A DNA stretch of 45,943 nucleotides from Methanobacteriota archaeon. GTDB taxonomy: Archaea > Thermoplasmatota > Thermoplasmata > SG8-5. The notes below the pieces were generated by a model. The model did not search any database. It saw only the letters and a list, made by a program, of their open reading frames with translations, and was not told where the DNA came from. The stretch lies in the NCBI GenBank assembly GCA_013791785.1, contig VMTD01000132.1, positions 1-45,943 on the forward strand. The letters run 5' to 3'. This document shows, in pieces, positions 9,288 to 17,191 of the stretch (its first letter is position 1; each line of letters begins with the position of its first letter). Position numbers and translations under genes: made by a program.

Positions 9288-9950
9288 TTATTTTCGGAAA
9301 GTCTTCATCGCCCGGTACACCACGCAAGCCGCCCCGAAGCCGTTGTCGATGTTGACGACGGAAATTCCGGGAACACAACTATTGAGCATGCCCAGCAATG
9401 CAGATAATCCTTCATAATTGCTACCGTAACCGACAGACGTCGGAACCGCAATCACAGGTTGGCTCACCTGGGAAGCTATGACCGACGGAAGCGCGCCTTC
9501 CATGCCGGCTATCACTATCACGCCCATGCGTGGGTCAGAGTTCAGCATTTCAACCACGCTGGCGGACCTGTGCAACCCTGCAACACCCTTGTCGTAGGCG
9601 CGCACAGGTTCGATTCCGAAATACTCAAGAGTACTGGTAGCTTCCTCCGCAATCGGGATGTCAGACGTTCCCGCGGTAACAACGGCGCATTTTCCAACGC
9701 CCCGGCCCCAGTGTCCGCCGATTATGGCGGTCTTGCCCTGGTCGTTATACATCATGTCATCGAAATGTGATTTTAAGAATTCCGCTTGAATCTCGGAGAC
9801 CTTGGTGGCAATGACCGGGTGATGTTCCAGAAGCCTGGCTATAGCTTTTTGCAGATTTGCATCCGATTTTCCGAGGGCCAGCACGGCCTCCGGTATCAGG
9901 GTGCGTTTACCCCGCTGCGGGTCCTCATGCACTGAATCATTTTCTGCCAT
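9288..9950 (-). CDS. larB: LarB, pyridinium-3,5-biscarboxylic acid mononucleotide synthase
   Basis: The 220-residue protein belongs to the PurE-like family that carboxylates and hydrolyses nicotinic acid adenine dinucleotide, the first step in making the nickel-pincer cofactor of lactate racemase-type enzymes. Visible family blocks are VTAGTSDIPIAEEA (about 91-104), GIEPVRAYDKGVAGLHR, VIVIAGMEGALPSVIASQV and PVIAVPTSVGYGSNYEG followed by NIDNGFGAA. The start is supported by AGGAG five bases before the ATG. It overlaps the end of larE by 14 bases, so the two are translationally coupled. No larC or larA lies in the window. Confidence 0.93.
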   Translation of the reverse strand: MAENDSVHEDPQRGKRTLIPEAVLALGKSDANLQKAIARLLEHHPVIATKVSEIQAEFLKSHFDDMMYNDQGKTAIIGGHWGRGVGKCAVVTAGTSDIPIAEEATSTLEYFGIEPVRAYDKGVAGLHRSASVVEMLNSDPRMGVIVIAGMEGALPSVIASQVSQPVIAVPTSVGYGSNYEGLSALLGMLNSCVPGISVVNIDNGFGAACVVYRAMKTFRK

Positions 9951-10746
9951 TTCTGCTCCTTATTCCTGCCGGCACATAGCCGCCGGGGTCTATTTTTACC
10001 GAATCCCAGCCGAATTTTGCTATCTCGGGTGCAAGAGCCCCCAGCATTGCCCGGTTTTCTTCCGAATTTTCTTCCCGGCCCAGCTCCAGTCTTGTGCCGT
10101 TACCCTCGACACGGGCGCGTATCATCCCGATGCCCTTTGAACGTATAAACTGCTCGGTTTCATCCACCCTTCGCAGCACCTCATCGTCAATTCGAGTCCC
10201 GAACGGAATGCGGGATGAGAGGCAGGCCGATGCAGGACGGTTCCAGGCTTCAATGCCTATTTCATTTGCCAGTTTCCGAATGTCATTTTTGGTTAGGTTA
10301 GCTTGGGCCAGCGGTGAGATTATGCCGCATTCCCTGGCGGCCCTGGAACCTGGGCGCTCATCGTCCGAATCGGAAGCATTCTCGCCATCCAGTATTGAAG
10401 CAAGGCCTTCTCTGGCCCGGATTTCCTCCAATCTTTGGAATATCCTGGTTTTGCAATGATAACACCTGTCCGGGGGGTTTTTTCGAACCTTCGGGTCGAT
10501 ATTTGAAACAATGATTGTGTGCTCCAGGTGATATTTGAGGGCGATGTTCCGCGCGGATTCCAGGTCACATTCCGGGGTGGACGCATCTGCAACGGTTACG
10601 CACAGCACCCTGCCGGGGACATGCCCGGATGCCATGATTGCCAGGAATGCACTGTCCAGGCCTCCGGAAAATGCCAGGACGCAACTTGGTATGGCTTTGA
10701 GAATTGTCACGAGGTCCGCATTTCGCTGTTCAAGTTCCCTGTCCAT
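9937..10746 (-). CDS. larE: LarE, pyridinium biscarboxylate sulfur transferase (likely 4Fe-4S type)
   Basis: The 269-residue PP-loop ATPase has SGGLDS at 27-32. LarE adenylates the LarB product and installs sulfur to give the dithiolate ligand for nickel. Some LarE proteins sacrifice one cysteine; others, such as that of Thermotoga, use three cysteines to hold a 4Fe-4S cluster. Here RCYHCK (Cys95, Cys98) plus ASACLSSR (Cys175) match the three-cysteine form, so catalytic cluster-based sulfur transfer is inferred. The ATG at 10746 is preferred; a TTG three codons upstream is possible. The gene follows the M42 peptidase gene by about 12 bases. Confidence 0.92.
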   Translation of the reverse strand: MDRELEQRNADLVTILKAIPSCVLAFSGGLDSAFLAIMASGHVPGRVLCVTVADASTPECDLESARNIALKYHLEHTIIVSNIDPKVRKNPPDRCYHCKTRIFQRLEEIRAREGLASILDGENASDSDDERPGSRAARECGIISPLAQANLTKNDIRKLANEIGIEAWNRPASACLSSRIPFGTRIDDEVLRRVDETEQFIRSKGIGMIRARVEGNGTRLELGREENSEENRAMLGALAPEIAKFGWDSVKIDPGGYVPAGIRSRNGRK

Positions 10747-10758
10747 TGTATGCAATCC

Positions 10759-11787
10759 CTATTTCTGCAGGTCCTTCACGGTCGCCGTCAACAATTTGAT
10801 GAGGTTGGCCAGGTCATCCAGGTGAACTATTTCTGTGGCACTGTGGGTGTACCGCATGGGTATGCCGATTGGCATGGTAATGGCGCCGGATGTCTGGATA
10901 ATGGCGCCGTCGGTGCTTCCGCCGGTGACGCCATACTGGAGTGGTATTTTGTCCTTCTTGCAGATGGCGTCTATGCGGTTTCTGAACTTCGGGCTGGCAA
11001 TCATCCTGACGTCCACCATTCTCAGCACCGGGCCCTTGCCCAGATAGACCGGCTGGTAGAACTTTTCCAGGCCAGGGCAATCCGTTGTCGAGTACGTGTC
11101 CAGGGCGATAACATAATCAAAATCCATGGTGTTGGCTATGACATTGGCCCCCCTGAGGCCGATCTCCTCCTGCACGGTCCAGATTAGACTTACCTTTCCG
11201 TTGAATTTTTGATTTTTCAAGTTATCGAAGACCTTCAGAAGCGCCAGCACGCCCACACGGTTGTCCAGTGCGCGGGAGCATACCATTTTTTTGTTGACGA
11301 GGAAAAAATCCTTCTTGATTATTATGGGATTCAGGAATTTGATGCCCAGGGCCTCCGTTTCCTTTCGGGAGCGGGTGCCGATATCTATGATCAGCTTGTC
11401 CCAGGTAATCACATCCTTCGGGTCTCTCCCCACGCTGAGATGGGGTGCGTTGTAACCGATGGCACCGCGGACTACGCCCTTGGAACCGTGTACTTCCACG
11501 GCCCGGGCTGCCAGCATCTGATCGTAAACCCCCCCGATAACCTTGAATTTGATATTACCGTCATCGAGAATGTTGGAGACCACCATCCCCACCTCATCCA
11601 TGTGGGCGACAATCGCAACTGACGGGCCCTTGTCAGAACCCATATCAAGAATGAGGTTGCCAATGGCGTCCTCTCTCATTGGTTTTCCAACGTACTTTCT
11701 TATGTAATTTCTGACCTCATCCTCGTACCCGGAAACACCCGGCAGCATCACAACTTTCTTCAGTCCATCTTCCAATTTAACAGGCAT
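10759..11787 (-). CDS. M42-family metallo-aminopeptidase (FrvX/TET-like)
   Basis: The 342-residue protein has the di-metal ligands of the family: AHMDEVG (His62, Asp64), CSRALDNRVG (Asp near 177), VQEEIGLRGA (catalytic and metal Glu) and ALDTYS, with the closing His in RYTHSATE. TET peptidases form dodecamers that trim short peptides; with tricorn upstream in the window this cell has two routes for peptide turnover. GGAGGT lies six bases before the ATG. It is the first gene of a co-directional set with larE and larB. The reason for that pairing is not evident; it may supply nothing to cofactor synthesis. Confidence 0.93.
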   Translation of the reverse strand: MPVKLEDGLKKVVMLPGVSGYEDEVRNYIRKYVGKPMREDAIGNLILDMGSDKGPSVAIVAHMDEVGMVVSNILDDGNIKFKVIGGVYDQMLAARAVEVHGSKGVVRGAIGYNAPHLSVGRDPKDVITWDKLIIDIGTRSRKETEALGIKFLNPIIIKKDFFLVNKKMVCSRALDNRVGVLALLKVFDNLKNQKFNGKVSLIWTVQEEIGLRGANVIANTMDFDYVIALDTYSTTDCPGLEKFYQPVYLGKGPVLRMVDVRMIASPKFRNRIDAICKKDKIPLQYGVTGGSTDGAIIQTSGAITMPIGIPMRYTHSATEIVHLDDLANLIKLLTATVKDLQK

Positions 11788-11852
11788 GAATTGACCTCCC
11801 TTTCGGTGGGATATCTGTTCAATAATATTTAACCTATGACCCGGAACGTAAT

Positions 11853-12986
11853 CTATGTCTTGGTTACGAAGGGGGTCTTGGTGGTGACGCCTTTCAGTTC
11901 CCTGCCATGGTACTCGAGTACGACATTAATCCCGGCCTTGGCATATTGCCTTTCGAGATAAGCCAAGGCGATGCTTTTTCCCAGAGATGGGGCAAAATTA
12001 CCGGAAGACACCGACCCCACTATTTCGTGTGGAGAGTCTGCAAGACGGACCTTACTACCGGGTCGGGCGGGCGCACGACCTTCGAGAACTATGCCCATCA
12101 TCTTATCATGGGTCTTTTCTTCCTTCATGCGCTGCAGAATTTCCCTGCCTTTGAACTCATGGTTCCACTTGATTACCCATGAACAGTTTGTTTCTATTGT
12201 CGTCCTGTCCCTGGAAAAATCCTGGCCGGAAAGGAGGAAGCCCGCCTCAAGACGGAGCGTGTCCCTGGCTCCGAGGCCGATGGGGAGCGCCCCGAATCCC
12301 ATGTCTGCCTTCAGAAGTTTGTCCCAGAGAGCGGGAGCCAGTGCATTCGGTAATATCAGTTCGAAACCGTCCTCTCCGGTGTAACCAGTACCTGATACAA
12401 TACCAATCTCTTTCTTTACTGATTCTTTAGATAATGAATTGAATTCTTCAAATTGATTGGATACATAATTGAAGATGCGTGCTTCGAACTTACCTACAGT
12501 GTTAATATACTCCCCAAGAATTTTTGATGTTAATATTCTGGCATTAGGACCCTGAACAGCAATGCAAGAGAGATCTGATGAAATATCAATCAATTCAATG
12601 TCTGCATTCTCCTTCATCCAATTTTCATCTATATCTATCATTGAAGCATTGGGTACACAGAAGTATCTTCCGGTTCCGAGTTTCGTAACAATCAAATCAT
12701 CGATTATCTTTGCATTATCATCCGGAAGATGGGTGTAAACACACTTTCCGTCTGCTACATTGATTATGTCATTGGTCAGGAGTGACTGGAACCCCTTTCC
12801 ACTCGATTTATCCAGTATGATGAAATCACCCATATGAGAAACATCGAATAAGCCCACGGACGATCGGACCGTGAGATGTTCCTTCATTATTCCTGCCTTG
12901 TAATGCAATGGCATTTCCCAACCATGGAAATCTACCAATTTACCTTCATATTCAATATGTTTCTGGTTCAATGCAGTCTTGTTCAT
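11853..12986 (-). CDS. gcvT: Aminomethyltransferase, glycine cleavage T protein
   Basis: The 377-residue protein moves the methylene group from the H-protein-bound aminomethyl to tetrahydrofolate or its archaeal analogue. Family blocks include VDFHGWEMPLHY near the N-terminus, GLFDVSHMGDF, VQGPNARIL, GYTGEDGFELILP and GLGARDTLRLEAGFLLSGQD, with a C-terminal OB-like part. An ATG at 12986 is chosen because a further in-frame ATG 27 codons upstream (13067) would add a low-complexity Asn/Ile tail absent from the family. Base composition changes abruptly inside the gene: 16 of 60 bases are G+C at 12421-12480 but 44 of 60 at 12241-12300. The N-terminal half uses AT-rich codons. No other glycine-cleavage gene is near; GlyA is at 44344. 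Confidence 0.93.
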   Translation of the reverse strand: MNKTALNQKHIEYEGKLVDFHGWEMPLHYKAGIMKEHLTVRSSVGLFDVSHMGDFIILDKSSGKGFQSLLTNDIINVADGKCVYTHLPDDNAKIIDDLIVTKLGTGRYFCVPNASMIDIDENWMKENADIELIDISSDLSCIAVQGPNARILTSKILGEYINTVGKFEARIFNYVSNQFEEFNSLSKESVKKEIGIVSGTGYTGEDGFELILPNALAPALWDKLLKADMGFGALPIGLGARDTLRLEAGFLLSGQDFSRDRTTIETNCSWVIKWNHEFKGREILQRMKEEKTHDKMMGIVLEGRAPARPGSKVRLADSPHEIVGSVSSGNFAPSLGKSIALAYLERQYAKAGINVVLEYHGRELKGVTTKTPFVTKT

Positions 12987-13106
12987 GCTATCGACACTGG
13001 AATGTGATGGGATTATTATGATTTTTGGATTGTTATAGTTATAATTGATTGAATTATCAATAAACATTATATCGGGATTCGTATTTCCGGTCTACAGAGT
13101 GATTGA

Positions 13107-13487
13107 ATGTCTATTCAAAATTTCATGCATGAAAACAAACCAGGCCTCTGTGCCATCGGTAACATAATAGGCATACCGATGATTATAATAGGAATACTGA
13201 GTGCATTATTCAAAACTGGCAATACCGGTATCCTTCTATGGGCAAACAATCTGATAGGAAACTGGGCATTCTGGGTCATTCTTGTGGGTTTTGTTCTCTT
13301 TCTTCCCAGTATCTATTATCTTATTGTATTCATCAGACAATTAAAAGAATTCAAAGGATTGATGAGCACAGAGAGCAAGGTTATTTTCATAAAGAACCAG
13401 GACAGGATAGAAGAACTTGCCTGGCGTCTGCATCCCAAATACGAAAAAATGGTCATCAACAAAAAAATGAAATTCAAGATAAGATAA
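13107..13487 (+). CDS. Small two-span membrane protein of unknown function
   Basis: The 126-residue protein has two hydrophobic spans (about 13-36 and 50-76) separated by TGNTGILLWANN, and a basic, helical C-terminal tail (IKNQDRIEELAWRLHPKYEKM). Two spans followed by a charged helical tail recall small Thermoplasmata-restricted families such as DUF3198, but this is only a suggestion. The ATG has GAGTGAT close upstream, matching the anti-SD. Its AT-rich composition matches the N-terminal half of the neighbouring gcvT, with which it is divergently arranged, so both may come from one AT-rich acquired segment. Confidence 0.6.
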   Translation: MSIQNFMHENKPGLCAIGNIIGIPMIIIGILSALFKTGNTGILLWANNLIGNWAFWVILVGFVLFLPSIYYLIVFIRQLKEFKGLMSTESKVIFIKNQDRIEELAWRLHPKYEKMVINKKMKFKIR

Positions 13488-13580
13488 TCAGTACCATTCT
13501 TCGATTCTGTCTTTAAAGATGAGCGGCAAAGATATTTGTATGACCGTCGCTTTCGCCTCTTAGCCCACCGGAACATACCC

Positions 13581-13670
13581 GTTTCCACACGAAATATAGG
13601 GGTGGGGCACCCTGCCATGAAGGGCGGGTAAAATCAAAACGCTGGCCATTTGTGGTGCAAACCAAAGGGG
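13581..13670 (+). other. Candidate replication origin: two ORB-like elements upstream of orc1/cdc6
   Basis: GGTGCAAACCAAAGGGGG at 13653-13670 resembles the archaeal mini-ORB pattern (a GTGGAAAC-like dyad arm followed by AAA and a G-string). A second element, GTTTCCACACGAAA followed by GGGGTGGGG, lies at 13581-13607. ORB sites are bound by Orc1/Cdc6, usually just upstream of its own gene, as here. The match is by eye. The second G-string also overlaps the proposed SD of orc1/cdc6, so one element may serve two roles. Confidence 0.4.
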
Positions 13671-13679
13671 GAGGCCAAA

Positions 13680-14927
13680 CTGCAGGAAAACATATTCAAG
13701 GAATATCTTGAAGGAAAGTCCATATTCAAGAGGGACAGAAACGTTCTGAGGCCGTCCTACATACCCGATAAACTGCTTCACAGGGACGAACAGATCAAGC
13801 ACATAGCATCCATCCTAGTTTCAGCTCTCAGGGGTGACCAGCCGTCCAATATACTGGTTTTTGGCAAGACCGGTACCGGTAAGACAGCAACAGCCAAGTA
13901 CATGGGAAAGGAAATAATCAAGGCAGCCGGCGATTTGTCTGAACCCTTGAAGGACGTCAGGTACATCTACATCAACTGTGAAATCGTGGACACCCAGTAC
14001 GGTGTTCTGCAGAATATCGGCAACCATTTCATCGAGGAATTCGACGAGCGTATCCCGCCCACCGGCTGGTCCACGGAGAGGGTGTACAATCTCCTTTGGG
14101 AAAAAATGGACAAGGTTCCCAGAGTCGTGGTCGTCGTTCTTGACGAGATAGACCGTTTCGTTTACAAGAGCGGGGACGATACGCTTTACCATCTCACAAA
14201 GATTAATGACGATCTGAAAAACGCAAAGCTCAGCCTCATCGGTATATCCAACGACCTCAAGTTCACAGAAATGCTGGACCCCAGGGTCAGGAGCAGGCTG
14301 AGCGATGAGAAAATTGTTTTCCCGCCGTACGACGCTGACCAACTGAAGGATATTCTGAGGCAGAGAGCGGAAATGGCATTCGAGGTAGGCGTCATCGAGG
14401 AAGGCGTCATCGGGTTATGCGCTGCAGTGGAGGCACACGAGCACGGGGACGCACGCCGTGCTCTGGACCTTCTCAGGGTTGCCGCCGAAATCGCGGAGCG
14501 CAACCAGGAAACCGAAATAAGCGAGAACCATGTTATAAAGGCCAAGAACAAGATAGAGCTGGATTGTGTCATCGAAGCCGTTCGGACGCTACCGTTGCAA
14601 TCCAAGTTGGTGTTGCTGGCAATACTTCTGGGCGAGGAGAGCGGAAACTCCAAGCAGATGACCGGTGACGTTTACACGGCATACAAGGAGCTGGCCAAGA
14701 AATCCGCAACCGGCATCCTGACCCAGCGCCGTGTGGCGGACCTGATTTCCGAACTGGACATGCTGGGCCTGGTGAGCGCCAGAGTGAAGAGCTTCGGCAG
14801 GGGCGGTCGAACCCGTGAAATTCTCGTAAGCGTCCCGCTTCTGGAGACCAAGAGATTGCTGGAGAAGGATCCGCTGCTTGAACCCGTCAGAGGGTTCAAG
14901 CTGAAGCTGCAGAGCACCCTCATGTAG
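13680..14927 (+). CDS. cdc6: Orc1/Cdc6 replication initiator
   Basis: The protein is an AAA+ ATPase with a C-terminal winged helix that recognises origins and loads MCM. Walker A is FGKTGTGKT (about residues 61-69 from the CTG), Walker B VVVVVLDEID, sensor 1 LIGISND, and the arginine region LDPRVRSRL; the winged helix occupies the last about 90 residues. Family members usually begin close to NIFKEYL. CTG at 13680 with GGGGAGG five bases upstream gives exactly that start (415 residues). A TTG at 13650 would add ten atypical residues and has no SD. No ATG or GTG is available. The gene lies on its own between a small membrane-protein gene and a convergent secreted-protein gene. Confidence 0.93.
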   Translation: MQENIFKEYLEGKSIFKRDRNVLRPSYIPDKLLHRDEQIKHIASILVSALRGDQPSNILVFGKTGTGKTATAKYMGKEIIKAAGDLSEPLKDVRYIYINCEIVDTQYGVLQNIGNHFIEEFDERIPPTGWSTERVYNLLWEKMDKVPRVVVVVLDEIDRFVYKSGDDTLYHLTKINDDLKNAKLSLIGISNDLKFTEMLDPRVRSRLSDEKIVFPPYDADQLKDILRQRAEMAFEVGVIEEGVIGLCAAVEAHEHGDARRALDLLRVAAEIAERNQETEISENHVIKAKNKIELDCVIEAVRTLPLQSKLVLLAILLGEESGNSKQMTGDVYTAYKELAKKSATGILTQRRVADLISELDMLGLVSARVKSFGRGGRTREILVSVPLLETKRLLEKDPLLEPVRGFKLKLQSTLM

Positions 14928-14929
14928 CC

Positions 14930-14970
14930 CCGCAAAATCATGCTTCCAGTTGTTTATTATGATTTTGCGG
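14930..14970 (+). terminator. 12-bp perfect inverted repeat after orc1/cdc6
   Basis: CCGCAAAATCAT at 14930-14941 and ATGATTTTGCGG at 14959-14970 are perfect complements with a 17-base spacer, starting two bases after the orc1/cdc6 stop. The stem would end the mRNA, but no T-run follows, so it could equally be a protein-binding dyad. Confidence 0.45.
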
Positions 14971-15192
14971 AAATTACACACACGATGAATCTGTTTGTTT
15001 GTAGATTGTTGATTCATGGCGAACGCTCCAAAACGATTTGATTTAGATTCCGCATTCACCGATTGTTTGTAAAACGATTGCAATTTTATGGCCCCTAGAT
15101 TTAGTTTGCAGATTGTTTCCGGGCCATGGGCGAATGCGCAGTTCTCAATTGTCATCATCTGCATTCACCGCTTTTTGTATGCGCTATCAGCG
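14971..15192. other. Gene-free AT-rich spacer with short repeats
   Basis: No gene is visible. Repeated words are GATTGTTTG-like (about 15004, 15061, 15111), the direct repeat GCATTCACCGATTGTTTGTA (15052-15071) versus GCATTCACCGCTTTTTGTA (15161-15179), and an inverted ATGAATC/GATTCAT pair (about 14984-15017). It lies between two convergent genes, so it is not a promoter region. Proximity to orc1/cdc6 leaves open a part of the origin or its unwinding element. Confidence 0.35.
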
Positions 15193-16410
15193 TTACGGGT
15201 CAATTTCATAATGGGTGACCCAGTATATCTCGCCGGTATCGGCGTCCATTGTCAGCCTGACAAGTTTTGTACTTGACATTAAGTCTGCATGAATTTCCAC
15301 GCACCAGACTATCTCTCCGCCATATTCCAGCCCGGGATGATACGGATATTGATAGTACAGTGTTTCGAGCATAACATAATCGTCATTGTGACCATATTCG
15401 CTGACAAAGGAACTGAATGTTGAGTTTGTACATGCAACCGAGTATGCTTCGTCGCTGTCAAGCACCCATTCTTTGATTTCAAACTCTGTCCTGTTCAGTA
15501 GGTCATTGTAATCCGCATCGCCGGCAAGCCATGCAGTCTGTTTCTCAGAATTCACTCTGACCTCTATGGATTTCCTAGTGAGCGGAGAAAGATAGTGATA
15601 AGACCAGAGGGGCAATGACGGATTGCCTTCCGCGTCATTGTGGAAAGAAGCTCTCGCTTGGATGAAGACCGCGTCGGGGTCAAGAGAGGCAATTACTTTA
15701 TCAGCCACAGGTTTCAATTCAATTGCTGTGCTTTCTTTCTTGCTTGGCTCCAGATTGTAGTTCAGATTGGCATCCGCATGCAGCACTTCGCCGGTTTTTG
15801 CATCGATGTATATTTCCGCAGATTTGGGGTTGTCCATGAAACCCCCGCTCCACAGGCCGATAAACCAGGCCGCCTGGTTTATGTGATACCCGGACACGTT
15901 CATGTCCAGATGTCTGAGGTAGATATCGCTGATGCTTTCCAAGTTCTCGGAACGGAACCTGCTGAAGATTATATCCTCCTTCGCAAGCCCGAACGCATCG
16001 GTGCTGTCCAGGACCCAATCAGTTATTTCGACAGAGAGGCGGCCATCATCAATGTCCCTTGAAGTCGAAACAGCGGTCCCATTCTCGTAAACGCTTATCT
16101 CATAGCTTTTATTGTTTGAAGCAGAGACATATTCGAACACCCATTGGGAACATCTGCCATCATTGGCTATGGCCCGGCCTTTGAGGCTAACCAATGCCCC
16201 ATCCTGGCACAGCAAAGAAATTCTCTCATCGGCATACTCTTTCCCCTCGAAAGCTGTCATTCCTCTGGGCCCCAAATTAATCACGATAATGCTGGCCAGC
16301 ACCAAACACACAGCGATGCAAATCGTTACCGCAATCAGCAATCTCTTGCGCGGGTTTCTGATTGTGGGCTTATTCAAGACTTGATCATTTTTCAGTTGTT
16401 CGATGGTCAC
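15193..16410 (-). CDS. Membrane-anchored exported protein with PepSY-like repeats
   Basis: The 405-residue protein has a basic cytoplasmic start, one span at about 24-46 (LLIAVTICIAVCLVLASII) and an exported region. Two repeats each combine a WVLDS helix with a strand ending in a D-x-x-T-G-E turn: EITDWVLDSTDAF with IDAKTGEVLHA, and EIKEWVLDSDEAY with MDADTGEIYWV. This is the PepSY signature seen in peptidase propeptides and lipoproteins, thought to bind or inhibit peptidases. No peptidase gene is adjacent. It converges on orc1/cdc6. Confidence 0.7.
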   Translation of the reverse strand: MTIEQLKNDQVLNKPTIRNPRKRLLIAVTICIAVCLVLASIIVINLGPRGMTAFEGKEYADERISLLCQDGALVSLKGRAIANDGRCSQWVFEYVSASNNKSYEISVYENGTAVSTSRDIDDGRLSVEITDWVLDSTDAFGLAKEDIIFSRFRSENLESISDIYLRHLDMNVSGYHINQAAWFIGLWSGGFMDNPKSAEIYIDAKTGEVLHADANLNYNLEPSKKESTAIELKPVADKVIASLDPDAVFIQARASFHNDAEGNPSLPLWSYHYLSPLTRKSIEVRVNSEKQTAWLAGDADYNDLLNRTEFEIKEWVLDSDEAYSVACTNSTFSSFVSEYGHNDDYVMLETLYYQYPYHPGLEYGGEIVWCVEIHADLMSSTKLVRLTMDADTGEIYWVTHYEIDP

Positions 16411-16474
16411 TCCTCCCTAGCATGCAGCAATTGTCCTCAGCATTATAACATTTTGTTTCTCGCACAGCGCAATC

Positions 16475-16936
16475 CTAATCCAGGAAGTACTCCATCTCAT
16501 TCGGAACTTCCAGAAACCCGTACTTCTCATAGATACGTCTGCCGGCCTTGGACGTGTTCAGGGCCACCCTGTCGCACCCCCTGGCCTTCGCTTCCTCCAT
16601 GAGATGCTCCAGGAGTTTGGCGGCCACTCCTCTGTTCCGGTACCTGGGCAGGGTGAACATATTGACAAGATAGCCAACCTTGCCGGATGGATTCCCATAG
16701 GTCGGCGGCACATGATGTATGCACATCCCGCTGGTGGCGGCAACCTCATCTTCTTCCATTGCCAGCCAGACAATTATGCTCTCATTTGGGATATGATTCA
16801 GAAAATATTCCCTTGTCCTGGCCCGGAACTCCTCGGCAGGTAACGGACACGTCCCCTCCTCCCGCTCGGCCCGCATGGCCATCCTCATCTCTACTAGTTC
16901 CCCGATGTCATCAATCGTTGCCCGTCTGAATTCCAT
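16475..16936 (-). CDS. GNAT-family N-acetyltransferase
   Basis: The 153-residue protein starts MEFRRATIDDIGELVEMR, the usual first strand and helix of GNAT enzymes. The acetyl-CoA loop is RYRNRGVAAKLLEHLM (motif A, R/Q-x-x-G-x-G/A), followed by RVALNTSKAGRRIYEKYGF (motif B). GGAGG at 16943-16947 lies six bases before the ATG at 16936, so the ATG eight codons upstream is rejected. The substrate is unknown. It is divergent from the Cys-rich and GNAT genes at 17051 and 17192, one of four GNAT genes within 3 kb. Confidence 0.9.
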   Translation of the reverse strand: MEFRRATIDDIGELVEMRMAMRAEREEGTCPLPAEEFRARTREYFLNHIPNESIIVWLAMEEDEVAATSGMCIHHVPPTYGNPSGKVGYLVNMFTLPRYRNRGVAAKLLEHLMEEAKARGCDRVALNTSKAGRRIYEKYGFLEVPNEMEYFLD

Positions 16937-17050
16937 CCAATGCCTCCTTTTCTCATCCAAGATGTTTCTCCCGGGTTAAAATGATTTCCCGAACTATGTT
17001 TCTGCCTAAAACTACAAATACAAATCCCCCATTGTAGATTTGGTGAAATT

Positions 17051-17182
17051 ATGGGTTGCGAAATAGGACTGGAGCCGCAGATGCATGGAAGATGCGACCG
17101 CTGGCTCGGCACAAAGGGGATGTCATCCCAGCCCACCCTGGGCAATATCTGTGACTACTGCAATTACCAAACAAAGGATTGA
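17051..17182 (+). CDS. Small cysteine-rich protein (43 residues)
   Basis: An open frame MGCEIGLEPQMHGRCDRWLG continues to NICDYCNYQTKD and a TGA. Four cysteines (3, 15, 34 and 37), including a CDYC pair, and a His at 12 suggest a zinc-binding knuckle. A TATA-like ACAAATACAAA at about 17014-17024 lies about 30 bases upstream of the ATG. Its stop overlaps the SD of the following GNAT gene, and the two frames are the same, so the proteins are probably co-translated or were once fused. No family is recognised. Confidence 0.55.
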   Translation: MGCEIGLEPQMHGRCDRWLGTKGMSSQPTLGNICDYCNYQTKD

Positions 17183-17191
17183 GGTGGCAAT

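Noticed and set aside
13566-13680. The ORB-like G-strings as ordinary SD sites only
   Set aside because: The first lies more than 70 bases from any start and both are preceded by AAA/AAAC dyad arms, so an origin role was kept as a candidate.
17180-17182. In-frame TGA as a selenocysteine codon joining the Cys-rich ORF and the GNAT gene
   Set aside because: A CTG with a perfect SD five bases upstream explains the GNAT start, and no SECIS-like hairpin was seen. Readthrough is kept only as an alternative.
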